NCBI GenBank assembly: GCA_937990725.1
Contig: CALKQS010000007.1
Coordinates: forward strand, 1-64,000
Origin: an uncultured Candidatus Saccharibacteria bacterium
Lineage (GTDB): Bacteria; Patescibacteriota; Saccharimonadia; Saccharimonadales; Saccharimonadaceae
Length of the DNA: 64,000 bases
Direction of reading: 5' to 3'
A program made the translations under genes and the position numbers. Shown here in pieces: positions 32,159 through 41,683 of the stretch. The number at the start of each line of letters is the position of its first letter. Position 1 is the stretch's first letter. The notes beneath the pieces are model-generated. The model worked only from the letters and a program-made list of their open reading frames with translations, had not been told where the DNA came from and searched no databases.

Positions 32159-32368
32159 CTACCTGAATTTCATAATTCTTCTCTCGGTATTTGTTTCACC
32201 TTCCTTCTGATAAATTGCAACAAGAGCTAGCGCTCCTTGGGTATCAACTCTCTTACACTTATCTAAAAAAGTACATTTATTACAATAAATTTCACGCTCC
32301 ACCGAAGGAAATGCGAGAGAAGCAGCGTGTGATCTTATGGTGAGGCTCTGCAAACTTAGGCGTAGCAA
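32159..32368 (-). CDS. Possible small Cys-containing protein
   Basis: This AT-rich frame of up to 69 codons has a protein-like C-terminal half with a cysteine cluster (YCNKCTFLDKCKRVDTQG) and an end rich in charged residues. The cysteines could bind a metal. Only TTG (32368) or GTG (32302) starts are available and no clear -10 box precedes either. It would be the upstream neighbour of the membrane-protein gene at 31719. The call rests only on composition and the cysteine pattern. Confidence 0.35.
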   Translation of the reverse strand: MLRLSLQSLTIRSHAASLAFPSVEREIYCNKCTFLDKCKRVDTQGALALVAIYQKEGETNTERRIMKFR

Positions 32369-32440
32369 AGCAACCTACGAAACCATCACAGCTAGAAGAA
32401 TTATTCTCGCCCTAGGCTCTTATTTTTTCGCCCAAAATGG

Positions 32441-32446
32441 TATAAT
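32441..32446 (+). promoter_or_regulatory. Extended -10 box, leaderless
   Basis: ATGG-TATAAT lies 8 nt before ATG 32455. Confidence 0.7.
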
Positions 32447-32454
32447 AAAAGGCA

Positions 32455-33237
32455 ATGGATTTTTTGCATGGTACACATCGTCAGTCTCGGGTGAGTGAGG
32501 TCGTTTATGTGGCGCTCAATCTTGGCCTCGCAACGCTACTGTTTCTGATTGTCCTAGAGGTGCAGTCGCCTTGGCTCGCGTTGGCGCTGGTGATTGCCAG
32601 TAAATGGCGCGCGCTCGCAGTGCGGCCACGCTTTTGGCTTGCCAATATTGTGGCAAATATGATCGACCTCACGGTGGGCATTAGCGTCGTGATGCTGATG
32701 TATGCCGCCAGTGGAGTGATCTGGCTGCAGGTTGTCTTGGCGGTGCTGCATGCACTGTGGCTGGTGGTGCTCAAGCCACGGTCAGATCGCCGCTCGGTGG
32801 CTATTCAGGCGGGTGTTGGTGTTTTTCTTGGGGCGACGGCTCTTGCTATGAGCTCCTATCGGTGGGATGCCGCCCTGGTTGTGCTACCGCTGTGGGTACT
32901 GGGGTACTGTGCTGCACGGCATGTTCTCGGTAGCTATGAGGAACCACTCACGCGCACCTACGCGCTCATTACCGCAACGATCTTTGCGGAGCTTGGCTGG
33001 GTGAGCTACCACTGGATGTTTGCTTATACCATCTCTGGCCTAGGGGCGATCAAGCTTGCACAGTTGCCGCTCTTTTTGGTGCTCTTTGGCTTTGTGTGTG
33101 AGCGTGCCTATAATAGCTACTATCAGCATGGTGTGGTGCGCGGGGCAGATATTGTCTTGCCATCGACACTGGCGGTTGGGCTTGTGCTGACGCTTTTGCT
33201 GTTGTTTAACAGCCTCAGCGCTACTGGCCTTGCATAG
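32455..33237 (+). CDS. Multi-pass membrane protein
   Basis: It is a 260-residue hydrophobic protein with about eight membrane segments. The only soluble parts are the first 15 residues and short loops, including a basic one (KPRSDRRS). I recognise no family by motif. It lies 38 nt upstream of the HtrA gene in the same direction and shares its promoter, so the two may act together at the membrane. Confidence 0.75.
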   Translation: MDFLHGTHRQSRVSEVVYVALNLGLATLLFLIVLEVQSPWLALALVIASKWRALAVRPRFWLANIVANMIDLTVGISVVMLMYAASGVIWLQVVLAVLHALWLVVLKPRSDRRSVAIQAGVGVFLGATALAMSSYRWDAALVVLPLWVLGYCAARHVLGSYEEPLTRTYALITATIFAELGWVSYHWMFAYTISGLGAIKLAQLPLFLVLFGFVCERAYNSYYQHGVVRGADIVLPSTLAVGLVLTLLLLFNSLSATGLA

Positions 33238-33275
33238 CCGAGGCAAATGAGAAAAGGGTAAGGGGAAAAGAGGTT

Positions 33276-34481
33276 ATGAATCAACAACCGCAGATGACAG
33301 CGCAAGACCAGCGGGCGGCGCGTGCCATGCGTCAATCAAAAATCATGTCTATTATTGCAGCGGGTGCACTTGCCCTTGTCTTCGTTGTGGCAATGGCAAT
33401 GTGGGTTTATTTGCGGGCGATTGATCGCAATGCGACCGTCACTGAGCGTGACCAGGTTAGCACCGATGGTAACCTCGCTCCCACCGCCGATGAATCTGCA
33501 GTAGCTAATGTCGCCGACAAAGCGTCGAAGAGCGTCGTGTCTATCATCACCAATATCGAAGAATCATCATCGCTCCGCACCACCACTCGCCAATCAGCGG
33601 CGGCGGGTACGGGCATTATTGTCAGCAAAGATGGCTACATCGTCACAAACAAGCACGTTGTGTCTAAGGCAAGCTCTATCCGTGTCATTGCTTCGGACGG
33701 CACGCGCTATGATGACGTCCGGGTGGTGGGTGAGGACCCACTCAATGACATTGCCTACCTCAAGCTCGAGGTGGGCAATACAGTACTCACACCACTGTCG
33801 CTCGGTGATTCAGCAACAGTGCGGGTGGGCCAGTCGGTCGTGGCAATCGGCAACGCATTGGGCCGCTACCAAAACACCGTCACCAGCGGCATCATCTCTG
33901 GCAAAGGGCGACCCGTGACAGCCTCTACATCGGGCAATAGCACCCAGCGAACGGAAAGCCTAACTGATCTTATCCAAACCGATGCTGCCGTGAATTCTGG
34001 TAATTCTGGTGGGCCATTGCTTAACCGCTCGGGGCAGGTGATTGGCATCAATGTAGCGGTGGCCACCAACGCTCAGGGCATTAGCTTTGCTATTCCTGTC
34101 AATGCGATGAAGGGGACGCTCAAGTCGGTTCTGGCGGGCAAAGGCGTGCGCCGAGCCTACCTTGGGGCGCGCTATGTAATGCTCACGCCGGATGTTGCCA
34201 AGCAGGTCGGTGCTTCGGCGAAGGAAGGCGCGTATGTGATGACAAGTGGCGACAAAAGCGCGATTGTAGCAGGTAGCCCAGCTGATAAAGCTGGCCTCCG
34301 CGAGAAGGATGTCATTACCAAGATCAATAGCCTCGTCGTGGGTAAGCAAGGCGACGTCTCGAGCCTGATTGGCGAATACCAGCCTGGCGATGTCGTAGCC
34401 CTCACCATCCTCCGTGACGGCAAAGAGCGCGTCGTGCGCGTGACCCTGAGCGAGTATCAGGGTGGAGAGAGTGGGGAGTAG
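33276..34481 (+). CDS. HtrA/DegP-type serine protease with PDZ domain
   Basis: This is a 401-residue S1C protease with an N-terminal membrane anchor (about 25-47). The catalytic His is in VTNKHVV, Asp in LNDIAYLKL and Ser in NSGNSGGPLL. One PDZ domain lies at about 300-395 (AGLREKDVITKINS). It degrades or refolds damaged proteins outside the membrane. AGAGG precedes the ATG, as expected for a second gene. It is convergent with the TY-Chap-like gene, 35 nt away, with no clear terminator between. Confidence 0.93.
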   Translation: MNQQPQMTAQDQRAARAMRQSKIMSIIAAGALALVFVVAMAMWVYLRAIDRNATVTERDQVSTDGNLAPTADESAVANVADKASKSVVSIITNIEESSSLRTTTRQSAAAGTGIIVSKDGYIVTNKHVVSKASSIRVIASDGTRYDDVRVVGEDPLNDIAYLKLEVGNTVLTPLSLGDSATVRVGQSVVAIGNALGRYQNTVTSGIISGKGRPVTASTSGNSTQRTESLTDLIQTDAAVNSGNSGGPLLNRSGQVIGINVAVATNAQGISFAIPVNAMKGTLKSVLAGKGVRRAYLGARYVMLTPDVAKQVGASAKEGAYVMTSGDKSAIVAGSPADKAGLREKDVITKINSLVVGKQGDVSSLIGEYQPGDVVALTILRDGKERVVRVTLSEYQGGESGE

Positions 34482-34516
34482 AGCGAGGAGTTGTACTAGC
34501 TACTCACTTGTTGCCT

Positions 34517-35629
34517 CTAATCCAACGCTTCGTAATCAAGTCCAAGATGGTAAGGCATCAACCGATCAGTACCAGGATCCAACTGATCATCAGGCGTGTA
34601 AGAATTTGGGCCTTCTGGGGTCACCCACCCCCAGTAACGCAGTTGGCTTGGCGCTTTGACTGCCCCTATGTCCCGCAGCCGTATAACGCAAGCATGAGCT
34701 ATGTCAGTGATCGCGTTGCTGTGGAGCGGCCATCGGCAGTCGCGCCTCCAGTTTGGAATTGTTGGATCGTTGCGAGCAAATCCAAGGCCATTGAGCGTTT
34801 GGCGCTGCTCGGTGGTGAATGGTGCCTTGCGTATCCCAATATTTTCTCCAGTAAGCTCGGCAGTTACAGCATAATCAAGCGATAGATCGTCTTCGACGCA
34901 GAACTGGACGAAAGGAAGATGATCTGGGCTCTGCGAATCAGCAATGATTAGGAAAGAACGACGGGGGAGCCTTGAGATTGTGAGGGCTAGCTGTTCTTCA
35001 AACGCGGCCCATGTTAGATCGTCACCTTGACGTAGGGTATATTTTTTGCCATCCTTCTGAAACGCTTTGCTTGCGATAGCAGTCTTGATGACGCCAAGAT
35101 CGCGCAGTGGAAATACACGACTGAAGATATAGTCCCCTATGAACTCGTCGAGCGTTATTCCACCGTGCTCAAGCCGCGCGCTTCGTGGGCTCAGAATGAG
35201 CAGCGGAGGCCAACCATGAGGGTGGACTATTTCGACGAAGCAATTGTGTGGGCCTTGCCATAGTGCATATGAACGGTCACCAGTTTCCTGGTGGAGCGGT
35301 GGTTTTGGCCACGTACTTCGTAACTTTTGAACATATTCTGCAAATAAGTCGATGGCCATTTCTTGGTCTTGGCCAGTTTCGGTGCAATGTGCGACAACAG
35401 CTAGCGTCGAACTGAGACGATTGACGTCTATCCCGTCGTGACATAGAAACGGATCTATGCTGTCCGAGATAATCGTTTCAAGTCTGAATGGGTAGTTGTC
35501 TTGAACCTCTTTGACGGCATGATTGATCGTTTGAGGATCGCCTGCGGCATCCCACGGAAGTTTTGTGATGAGGTTTATCCAATGTAAGAGTTCTGGAAAA
35601 GTTAGTTTAGTTGGTGTTGAGTTTGTCAT
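34517..35629 (-). CDS. Two-part protein with a C-terminal TY-Chap-like domain
   Basis: The 370-residue soluble protein has an N-terminal region (1-190) of unknown fold. From about residue 205 it repeats the layout of the gene at 10708: LTWAAFEEQLALTISRLP, strands with FVQFCVE and YAVTAEL, a GLGFARND turn, a helix and a YWGW end. TY-Chap domains are thought to be peptide-binding chaperones in actinobacterial secretion or conflict systems. It has a true leader with AAGGAT and an extended -10 box 20 nt before the ATG. The family call is from remembered pattern, not a search. Confidence 0.68.
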   Translation of the reverse strand: MTNSTPTKLTFPELLHWINLITKLPWDAAGDPQTINHAVKEVQDNYPFRLETIISDSIDPFLCHDGIDVNRLSSTLAVVAHCTETGQDQEMAIDLFAEYVQKLRSTWPKPPLHQETGDRSYALWQGPHNCFVEIVHPHGWPPLLILSPRSARLEHGGITLDEFIGDYIFSRVFPLRDLGVIKTAIASKAFQKDGKKYTLRQGDDLTWAAFEEQLALTISRLPRRSFLIIADSQSPDHLPFVQFCVEDDLSLDYAVTAELTGENIGIRKAPFTTEQRQTLNGLGFARNDPTIPNWRRDCRWPLHSNAITDIAHACVIRLRDIGAVKAPSQLRYWGWVTPEGPNSYTPDDQLDPGTDRLMPYHLGLDYEALD

Positions 35630-35649
35630 GGATGATCCTTACGTTTTGA

Positions 35650-35658
35650 ATTATATCA
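35650..35658 (-). promoter_or_regulatory. Extended -10 box
   Basis: TGA-TATAAT on the minus strand, box at plus 35650-35655, 20 nt before the start at 35629. Confidence 0.6.
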
Positions 35659-35785
35659 AGACTATTGCTCTATAGCGCTATTATATCATTATAATTGAGT
35701 CAAGACGCTGCTGAATTTTCCACAACAATTTATGGCATAACCTCTGTTCTATAAATGTATGATCGCCATATGTTGCAAGATATGC

Positions 35786-35814
35786 TTGGAGCTCGGCAAA
35801 ATGTATGCTATAGT
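35786..35814 (+). promoter_or_regulatory. Promoter of the exopolysaccharide operon
   Basis: TTGGAG (35786-35791), a 17-nt spacer and TGC-extended TATAGT (35809-35814). The predicted leader to GTG 35865 is about 44 nt. Confidence 0.75.
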
Positions 35815-35864
35815 CGAACATAGGTGGGACAAACAATATGAGAACATAACGCACAGGGGGCATT

Positions 35865-36494
35865 GTGGAAACAATCAATTTTTACCAACTAACACGATAT
35901 TATGCACGAAAGTGGCCGATGATGATTGTTGCCATTCTCGTTGGTGTTGGGCTGGGCGCAGCCTATGTGCTGTCCATCCAGCAGCCGCAGTACAAAAGCT
36001 CCGCAACGTTGCTCCTAACAGGGGTACAGCAGGGTCAAAATACCATTACGCTTACCAACTATACAACACTCTTTACCTCACGGCGGGTGCTCGACCCAGT
36101 GATCGACCGTGCCCAATACAAGGGGAGCTACGAGACACTGCTGGCTAACACAACCGCCAAGCAGATAAAGAACACCGACATCATCACTGTCTCGATGAAT
36201 GCTGGTGAGCCCAAGATGAGCGAAACCTTGCTCAAGCAGGCGATTACCGAGTTTGAAAAGCAGACGGAAGCATTGTATGGCAAGACCAAAATTAGCATCA
36301 AAACAGTCGACGCTGTCAATACGCCAAGCGCACCAGCAAGCATAGGGCTTGGGCAGGCAATGGCACTCGGTGGTGGTGGTGCATTGCTACTTGCCATTGT
36401 AGGATTGTTCTTTGCCTACGACTACGCACAGTCGCAGCGCGCGGCCGAAGCAGCCGCTACAGCCGCACGCACAGCAGCCAAGGCTAAGCGCTAG
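35865..36494 (+). CDS. Wzz/YveK-type chain-length regulator
   Basis: The 209-residue protein has two membrane segments (about 18-38 and 162-183) flanking an extracytoplasmic domain. The pattern NFYQLTRYYARKW...YKSSATLLLT and the proline-containing approach to the second segment (NTPSAPASIG) are typical of Wzz-domain proteins. It should set the chain length of the exported polysaccharide. No tyrosine-kinase partner is fused or adjacent. The start is GTG after AGGGGG. It is the first gene of the operon that runs to 44728. Confidence 0.85.
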   Translation: METINFYQLTRYYARKWPMMIVAILVGVGLGAAYVLSIQQPQYKSSATLLLTGVQQGQNTITLTNYTTLFTSRRVLDPVIDRAQYKGSYETLLANTTAKQIKNTDIITVSMNAGEPKMSETLLKQAITEFEKQTEALYGKTKISIKTVDAVNTPSAPASIGLGQAMALGGGGALLLAIVGLFFAYDYAQSQRAAEAAATAARTAAKAKR

Positions 36495-36586
36495 CTGCAG
36501 CATTGTACAAAACTTATTTTTGCTGAAGCATACGGCCGCATGGGTACGCGGCACGATAACAACACAGGGTAACAAGGGGATATACC

Positions 36587-37207
36587 ATGTATCGGGAATA
36601 CGGAAAACGCATCGAAGATGTGAGCATCGCGCTGGCTGCGCTGGTGATTCTGGGGCTGCCAATGCTGCTGGTCGCGGCGGCGATTCGCCTCACATCGAAA
36701 GGGCCGGCCTTATTCCGCCAGAAGCGCTTTGGCAAAGATAAGCAGCTGTTTACAGTTTATAAATTTCGGACTATGTCTACAAAAGCACCAAAGAATATGC
36801 CAACCAACAGTTTTACTAATGCAGATAGCTACATCACACCGCTTGGTGGGGTGCTGCGCAAGCTGTCCATCGACGAGCTACCACAGCTACTCAACGTCAT
36901 CAAAGGCGATATGAGCATTGTTGGGCCGCGGCCCGTCATCAAGACAGAGAAGAAGCTCATTAGCCTGCGCCAAAAATACCACGCTAATTCCGTCAAGCCA
37001 GGCATCACCGGCTGGGCACAGGTGAATGGCCGCGACGACCTAGATGACCAGCGCAAAGCCGAGATGGACGGTGAGTATGTGCAGCGGCTGAGTTTCCTGA
37101 CCGATGTCAAAATTATGATAAAGACCGTTGGAGCGGTATTGATGATGAGTGGCCACACAGAGGGAAGCGAACGGACAGTCTCGGGGGTCGATAATGCCCT
37201 CGAATAA
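36587..37207 (+). CDS. Undecaprenyl-phosphate sugar phosphotransferase (initiating)
   Basis: This is a 206-residue bacterial sugar transferase of the PglC/WcaJ type. An N-terminal membrane helix (about 12-36) is followed by the catalytic domain with LFRQKRFGKDKQLFTVYKFRTM, LRKLSIDELPQLLNVIKGDMSIVGPRPV and GITGWAQVNGR. It attaches the first sugar phosphate to the lipid carrier on the cytoplasmic face and so starts each repeat unit. Its last 14 nt overlap the next gene. Confidence 0.93.
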   Translation: MYREYGKRIEDVSIALAALVILGLPMLLVAAAIRLTSKGPALFRQKRFGKDKQLFTVYKFRTMSTKAPKNMPTNSFTNADSYITPLGGVLRKLSIDELPQLLNVIKGDMSIVGPRPVIKTEKKLISLRQKYHANSVKPGITGWAQVNGRDDLDDQRKAEMDGEYVQRLSFLTDVKIMIKTVGAVLMMSGHTEGSERTVSGVDNALE

Positions 37208-38315
37208 GAAGAAAGTCCTCTTCACCTCACACACCGCCAATTTCCAGAAGTTCAACCGGCCCTTCATGCGGATGCTGCGCGAACAGGGGTACGAGGTGCA
37301 TTATGCCTCGATGGGTGAGGAGCAGATTGAGGATTGCGACAAGCAGTTCGTTGTGCCATTTACGCGCAGCCCCTTCACACTGAGCAATATCCGGGCCTAT
37401 CGCCAGCTCAAGGAGATCATCGACCACGAGCAGTACGACCTCATCCATACCCACACACCGGTGGGGAGTGTGGTGACGCGCCTTGCCGCTCGGCAAGCTC
37501 GGCAGCGCGGCACGCGGGTGATCTACACTGCTCATGGCTTCCATTTCTTTACGGGTGCACCGCTGCTTAATTGGCTGATATACTATCCCATCGAGCGCCT
37601 CATGGCACACTACACTGACGTCCTCATCACGATCAATGCTGAGGACTACGCCCGAGCCAACCGTCACTTTGCCACCAGCGTGGTGTATGTGCCGGGCGTG
37701 GGGGTGGATCCAAAGCGATTTGACATTACAATCAACAAGAACTCGCGGCAGGCAATACGTGCTAAGCTAGGCATTAAGCCAAATGATTTCGTCATAATCT
37801 ACGTCGCTGAGCTGTCGAAAAGAAAGAATCAGTCTTGGCTCCTCAGTGCGCTCAAGACAACCTTACAACAAGACACATCAATGCATCTTTTGCTAGTTGG
37901 TGCAGATAGCATGCGAGGGAAGATCCACAAGCAATCCGCTCGCTATGGTATACAGAGCCAAGTCCATTTTCTGGGGTATAGAAAGGATATACCGGAGCTA
38001 CTCCAAGCGTCAGATCTGTATGTCTCTACGTCAAAGCAAGAGGGGTTGCCTGTTAATATTCTTGAGGCGATGATGGGTCGTGTGCCGATTGTCGCCCTGG
38101 AATGCAGAGGGGTTGCCGAGCTCCTCTCATTGGTGGGTGCCACGCCAGCGCGTGATATGCAGACATTTCGCGCGGCCGTCCAGTACCACAAAAAGCACCG
38201 CTCCTTACGCCGCGAGAAAGATACAATCCAATCCGCACTATCGCGATATACAACACCAAATATTATGAAGAATATGCGCCAACTGTATGAATACGAGGGA
38301 GAGGCTGCTCGATGA
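37194..38315 (+). CDS. Glycosyltransferase family 4
   Basis: The 373-residue GT-B enzyme has an N-terminal Rossmann half with FTSHTANFQKFNRPFMRML and HTHTPVGSVVTRLAAR. The C-terminal half carries GVGVDPKRFD, IIYVAELSKRKNQ and the donor-binding SKQEGLPVNILEAMMGRVPIVA. It resembles the capsular GT4 enzymes that act after the first sugar. The frame is open upstream, but ATG 37194, overlapping the previous gene by 14 nt, fits the family start. Confidence 0.9.
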   Translation: MPSNKKKVLFTSHTANFQKFNRPFMRMLREQGYEVHYASMGEEQIEDCDKQFVVPFTRSPFTLSNIRAYRQLKEIIDHEQYDLIHTHTPVGSVVTRLAARQARQRGTRVIYTAHGFHFFTGAPLLNWLIYYPIERLMAHYTDVLITINAEDYARANRHFATSVVYVPGVGVDPKRFDITINKNSRQAIRAKLGIKPNDFVIIYVAELSKRKNQSWLLSALKTTLQQDTSMHLLLVGADSMRGKIHKQSARYGIQSQVHFLGYRKDIPELLQASDLYVSTSKQEGLPVNILEAMMGRVPIVALECRGVAELLSLVGATPARDMQTFRAAVQYHKKHRSLRREKDTIQSALSRYTTPNIMKNMRQLYEYEGEAAR

Positions 38316-39559
38316 ACCAAGAAGGAACTATAGCGATCATAACGACTGGCCTCTTGCCAGTGCCTTCGGTGATGGGGGGTGCGGTAGAGAACCTGGTGCA
38401 GAACTTTATTGATGAGAACGAGCGGCAAGGCGGCCCTCGCCTGACGGTATATAGCACCGCAACGCCAGATGCTATAGAAAAGGCTAAGATGTATACACAT
38501 ACAGACTTCGTCTTTATACAAACCCCATGGGTTATCAGAGCAGCGGACTCTATACTCTACAGTATATTCCGGCGCCTTGTCGATACAAATAAGAGTGCGT
38601 CTTTGCGGGCGATCCTGCAGCGGCTGTATTTTTTGAGGAAGGTGTCAAAGCATATTGCTCGCAAAAACCATCGCAAAATACTGTTTGAGAATGCGATCAT
38701 CCAGACGCACATCCTACGCTGGCACAAAAACCAGGAACGATACAAAGGTAGAGTCTATGTGCATATCCATAATGAGATAACTAACTTTTATAAGACATAT
38801 GAGTATCTAGTAGGTGCAAAGATTATTGTCGTCAGTAACTTCATTAAAGACAGTCTAATCGCCAAATCGGCGCAAAGTAATAAAGGCAGCGGTCCATTGC
38901 AAAACATATCGGTGCTCAAGAACGCAGTTGACAATACCCAGTTTACTGCAATGACGAGAAAGCGCGCATCGAAGCTACTGCATCAACAATATACCATCGA
39001 TGCTTCAAGAAAGATCGTATTATTCAGTGGTAGACTGACTCCGGAGAAGGGGATTGATGTGTTGCTACGAGCGCTTGATCGGGTGAAAGAACAAAATTAC
39101 CAGCTGCTTGTGGTTGGTAGCTCGTTCTTTGGGACTGATATCAAAAACCCATTTTTGAAGGAGCTTCGCGATCTCACCGAAGCGCATCGGGAGCACGTGA
39201 CATTTACCGGGTATATCGATTATGACAACATGCCGCTACTCTACCGCGGGTGTGACTTTGCTGTGCTGCCCTCAGTGTGTAATGATGCTGCACCGCTAAC
39301 GGTTATAGAATCGATTACGGCAGGCTTGCCAATGATCACGACAAACAGAGGTGGCATACCAGAATATGCATCAGACAGAGCAGCTATTCTCCTTAATACA
39401 GATGAGAACCTTGAGCAATCTATAGCAAAAAATATAGAAAAACTTCTCAGAGAGGATGACACATTGCAAGCTATGAGCAAAGCAGGCCAAAGAGCTGCCA
39501 AAGATATGACATTATATAATTATTATAGAGGGCTCCTCAAGGAATTAGAAGAAAAGTAG
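38312..39559 (+). CDS. Glycosyltransferase family 4
   Basis: This 415-residue GT-B enzyme keeps the GT4 landmarks FSGRLTPEKGIDVLLRAL, then GYIDYDNMPLLYRGCDFAVLPS and DAAPLTVIESITAGLPMITT, with the acidic donor-binding pair. The substrate is unknown. The ATGA overlap with the previous stop shows translational coupling. Base use becomes AT-richer from here through the flippase gene, as is common for sugar clusters that move between genomes. Confidence 0.88.
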   Translation: MNQEGTIAIITTGLLPVPSVMGGAVENLVQNFIDENERQGGPRLTVYSTATPDAIEKAKMYTHTDFVFIQTPWVIRAADSILYSIFRRLVDTNKSASLRAILQRLYFLRKVSKHIARKNHRKILFENAIIQTHILRWHKNQERYKGRVYVHIHNEITNFYKTYEYLVGAKIIVVSNFIKDSLIAKSAQSNKGSGPLQNISVLKNAVDNTQFTAMTRKRASKLLHQQYTIDASRKIVLFSGRLTPEKGIDVLLRALDRVKEQNYQLLVVGSSFFGTDIKNPFLKELRDLTEAHREHVTFTGYIDYDNMPLLYRGCDFAVLPSVCNDAAPLTVIESITAGLPMITTNRGGIPEYASDRAAILLNTDENLEQSIAKNIEKLLREDDTLQAMSKAGQRAAKDMTLYNYYRGLLKELEEK

Positions 39560-39565
39560 AGACGT

Positions 39566-40693
39566 ATGAGAACACTACAAAAGCTACATATAAATCCAAA
39601 AAAGATACTCGCGACCACGCTCGTGTTTGTGATGATCGCGTATTACTATCTCTACGTGGTATCACCACAGTTGACGGTGTGGTTGCCTCTAGTGCTGATA
39701 ATTGGCATTGTTCTATCGGGGATTATTCTGGTAGATTTTGCCATAACAAACAAGCTTACCAGGTGGCATTGCAAATATCTGCTCTTTTATATTGCGGTGC
39801 TTGGGATTTCAGTTATTTTTCAGTGGCCAAATGTTGCATGGCTCGCACTAACTTCGAGCACGCTCTTGATCCTTAAACGGGATGAGTTTATCAAGATATT
39901 TTTCTATACCTCCGTGGGGTTTTATATGCTGGTGGTTATTTTGGCGCTCTTGGGGGTGCTGCCCATGGTGTATGTTGGGTTTGATGGTAATGAATCGCAG
40001 CGGTATGGATTTGCAAAATACTCGCTTGGGTTTGATGGGCCAAACCAAGCATCGCTATCATTCTTCCCAATACTGCTCAGCGGTATGTATCTCTATGGTA
40101 CTCGCCGGGTGTTTACGGGTATTGCGTTGATTGCTTGTATTGCTGTTGGCATCCTGACTGGTAGCCGCACCGGATTTTTGCTGAGTCTTGCCTTTATTCC
40201 AGCCTATAGGCTGCTACTCCACAAGCATGGTGAGCGCAAGAAAAGCACCATAGCACCATATTTGTTTATTCTTGGCCTTCTTGTTTCGTGCATTGGTGCG
40301 GCAGTGCTCGTCGATAATGACCTAGCAAATAGGATTATGTCTGACAGACCCAAGTTGATCGACCAATATCTGCAGTCAGCGTACACTCCATCGGTATTTG
40401 GATCAGATGAGGTGTACAATAAGGCCCAATACGGGACACCTCCGGTCGATAACTTCCCCGTGTATATATATGCTCGCTATGGAATAGTTGGCTTTATTAT
40501 ATTTGCCTTCGTCTTTTGGCAGGGTATGCGAAGAGAACGCTCGACGAAGCTGTACATTCTATTCTTGTTTATCATCCTGTATGGATTTGCAGAAGCCTTC
40601 TTCGATATTGCAGCAAAGAACTTCATCTTGCCGATTCTCATGGTTTCACTGTTTCAGAAAGGAGCTTTGTATGAGCAACAAAACACTCGTTAG
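39566..40693 (+). CDS. Wzy-type O-antigen polymerase/ligase-like membrane protein
   Basis: It is a 375-residue protein with about ten membrane segments and one large loop (about 255-310). Such a loop is characteristic of the Wzy/WaaL polymerases that join repeat units on the outer face of the membrane. Sequence in this family is poorly conserved, so the call rests on topology and on position among the glycosyltransferases and a flippase. It overlaps the next gene by 23 nt. Confidence 0.75.
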   Translation: MRTLQKLHINPKKILATTLVFVMIAYYYLYVVSPQLTVWLPLVLIIGIVLSGIILVDFAITNKLTRWHCKYLLFYIAVLGISVIFQWPNVAWLALTSSTLLILKRDEFIKIFFYTSVGFYMLVVILALLGVLPMVYVGFDGNESQRYGFAKYSLGFDGPNQASLSFFPILLSGMYLYGTRRVFTGIALIACIAVGILTGSRTGFLLSLAFIPAYRLLLHKHGERKKSTIAPYLFILGLLVSCIGAAVLVDNDLANRIMSDRPKLIDQYLQSAYTPSVFGSDEVYNKAQYGTPPVDNFPVYIYARYGIVGFIIFAFVFWQGMRRERSTKLYILFLFIILYGFAEAFFDIAAKNFILPILMVSLFQKGALYEQQNTR

Positions 40694-41666
40694 CATTGTC
40701 GTACCCGTCTACAATATGGAGCACTACCTCAGCCAATGCATTGAGAGTATTATTGCCCAAACGCATCGCGCACTAGAGATTATTATCGTCAATGACGGCT
40801 CGTCGGATAGGTCGCTTGATATTGCTCATGATCTTGCCCGCAAGGACTCGAGGATTATCGTTATTGATAAGCCAAATGGCGGCGTAAGCTCGGCCCGAAA
40901 CGCAGGCATTAAGCGAATGCAGGGAAGTTACGTTACCTTCGTTGATGCAGATGACTCAATCCACCCAACCTATATTGAGAATCTCTTGGCTGATGCACAG
41001 GCGACGGATGCTGACATAGTGAGTACGCCAAAGCACCTACTTGGCGATGCAGAGCGGCAGGATTTCTTGGATGCGACTATCCCAGTTGCTGCGTCGGCGT
41101 CGGTCTTTACGCGCACCGAGGCACTGACTGCGCTGTATAATGGACGGCTCGAGAAGGGTAACAATGGCTGCCAATTGTACAAAACAGAGATTATTACGAG
41201 CAATAATATCCGGTTTGATTCGCAGATGGCGATAGGGGAGGACTTCGACTTCTTGGCCCGCGCAATTATATCGGCGCGCTGTATTGCGGTTGACAATCGC
41301 AGACTCTATTATTATCGAGCTAACCCAACAAGCGCCGTGCATCAGGAATTTAACATTCGACACTATCAAGCGATTGAGAACATGCAAAAGACAGGCAGAG
41401 CACTCCACAATCCGCCGAAGAAACTCGTCCAGGCAATGGACAACAACCTATTTGTCGCCTCGGCATCATACGGTGCATTGATGTATGCAAGCCGCAAAAA
41501 ATTCCCAAGAGAATTTGACGAAATCAAACGTACCGTCCGGAGGCTCAAGTGGGGCACACTATTGAGCCGAGACGTTAAGCACAGTGGTCGAATACGGGCG
41601 GCACTGATTATTTGTCTTGGTATCAACCTTGGGTTTATTGTAATTAGAAAATTGATAAAAATCTAA
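40671..41666 (+). CDS. Glycosyltransferase family 2
   Basis: This 331-residue GT-A enzyme starts VSIVVPVYNMEHYLSQCIESI. It has IVNDGSSDRS for nucleotide binding and the metal-binding DxD as FVDADDSI, and GEDFDFLARAI supplies the catalytic acidic region. It should add one sugar to the lipid-linked repeat unit. AAAGGAG lies before ATG 40671, which falls inside the end of the previous gene. The longer open frame upstream is only overlap. Confidence 0.9.
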   Translation: MSNKTLVSIVVPVYNMEHYLSQCIESIIAQTHRALEIIIVNDGSSDRSLDIAHDLARKDSRIIVIDKPNGGVSSARNAGIKRMQGSYVTFVDADDSIHPTYIENLLADAQATDADIVSTPKHLLGDAERQDFLDATIPVAASASVFTRTEALTALYNGRLEKGNNGCQLYKTEIITSNNIRFDSQMAIGEDFDFLARAIISARCIAVDNRRLYYYRANPTSAVHQEFNIRHYQAIENMQKTGRALHNPPKKLVQAMDNNLFVASASYGALMYASRKKFPREFDEIKRTVRRLKWGTLLSRDVKHSGRIRAALIICLGINLGFIVIRKLIKI

Positions 41667-41683
41667 AAGACGAGGATATTCTT

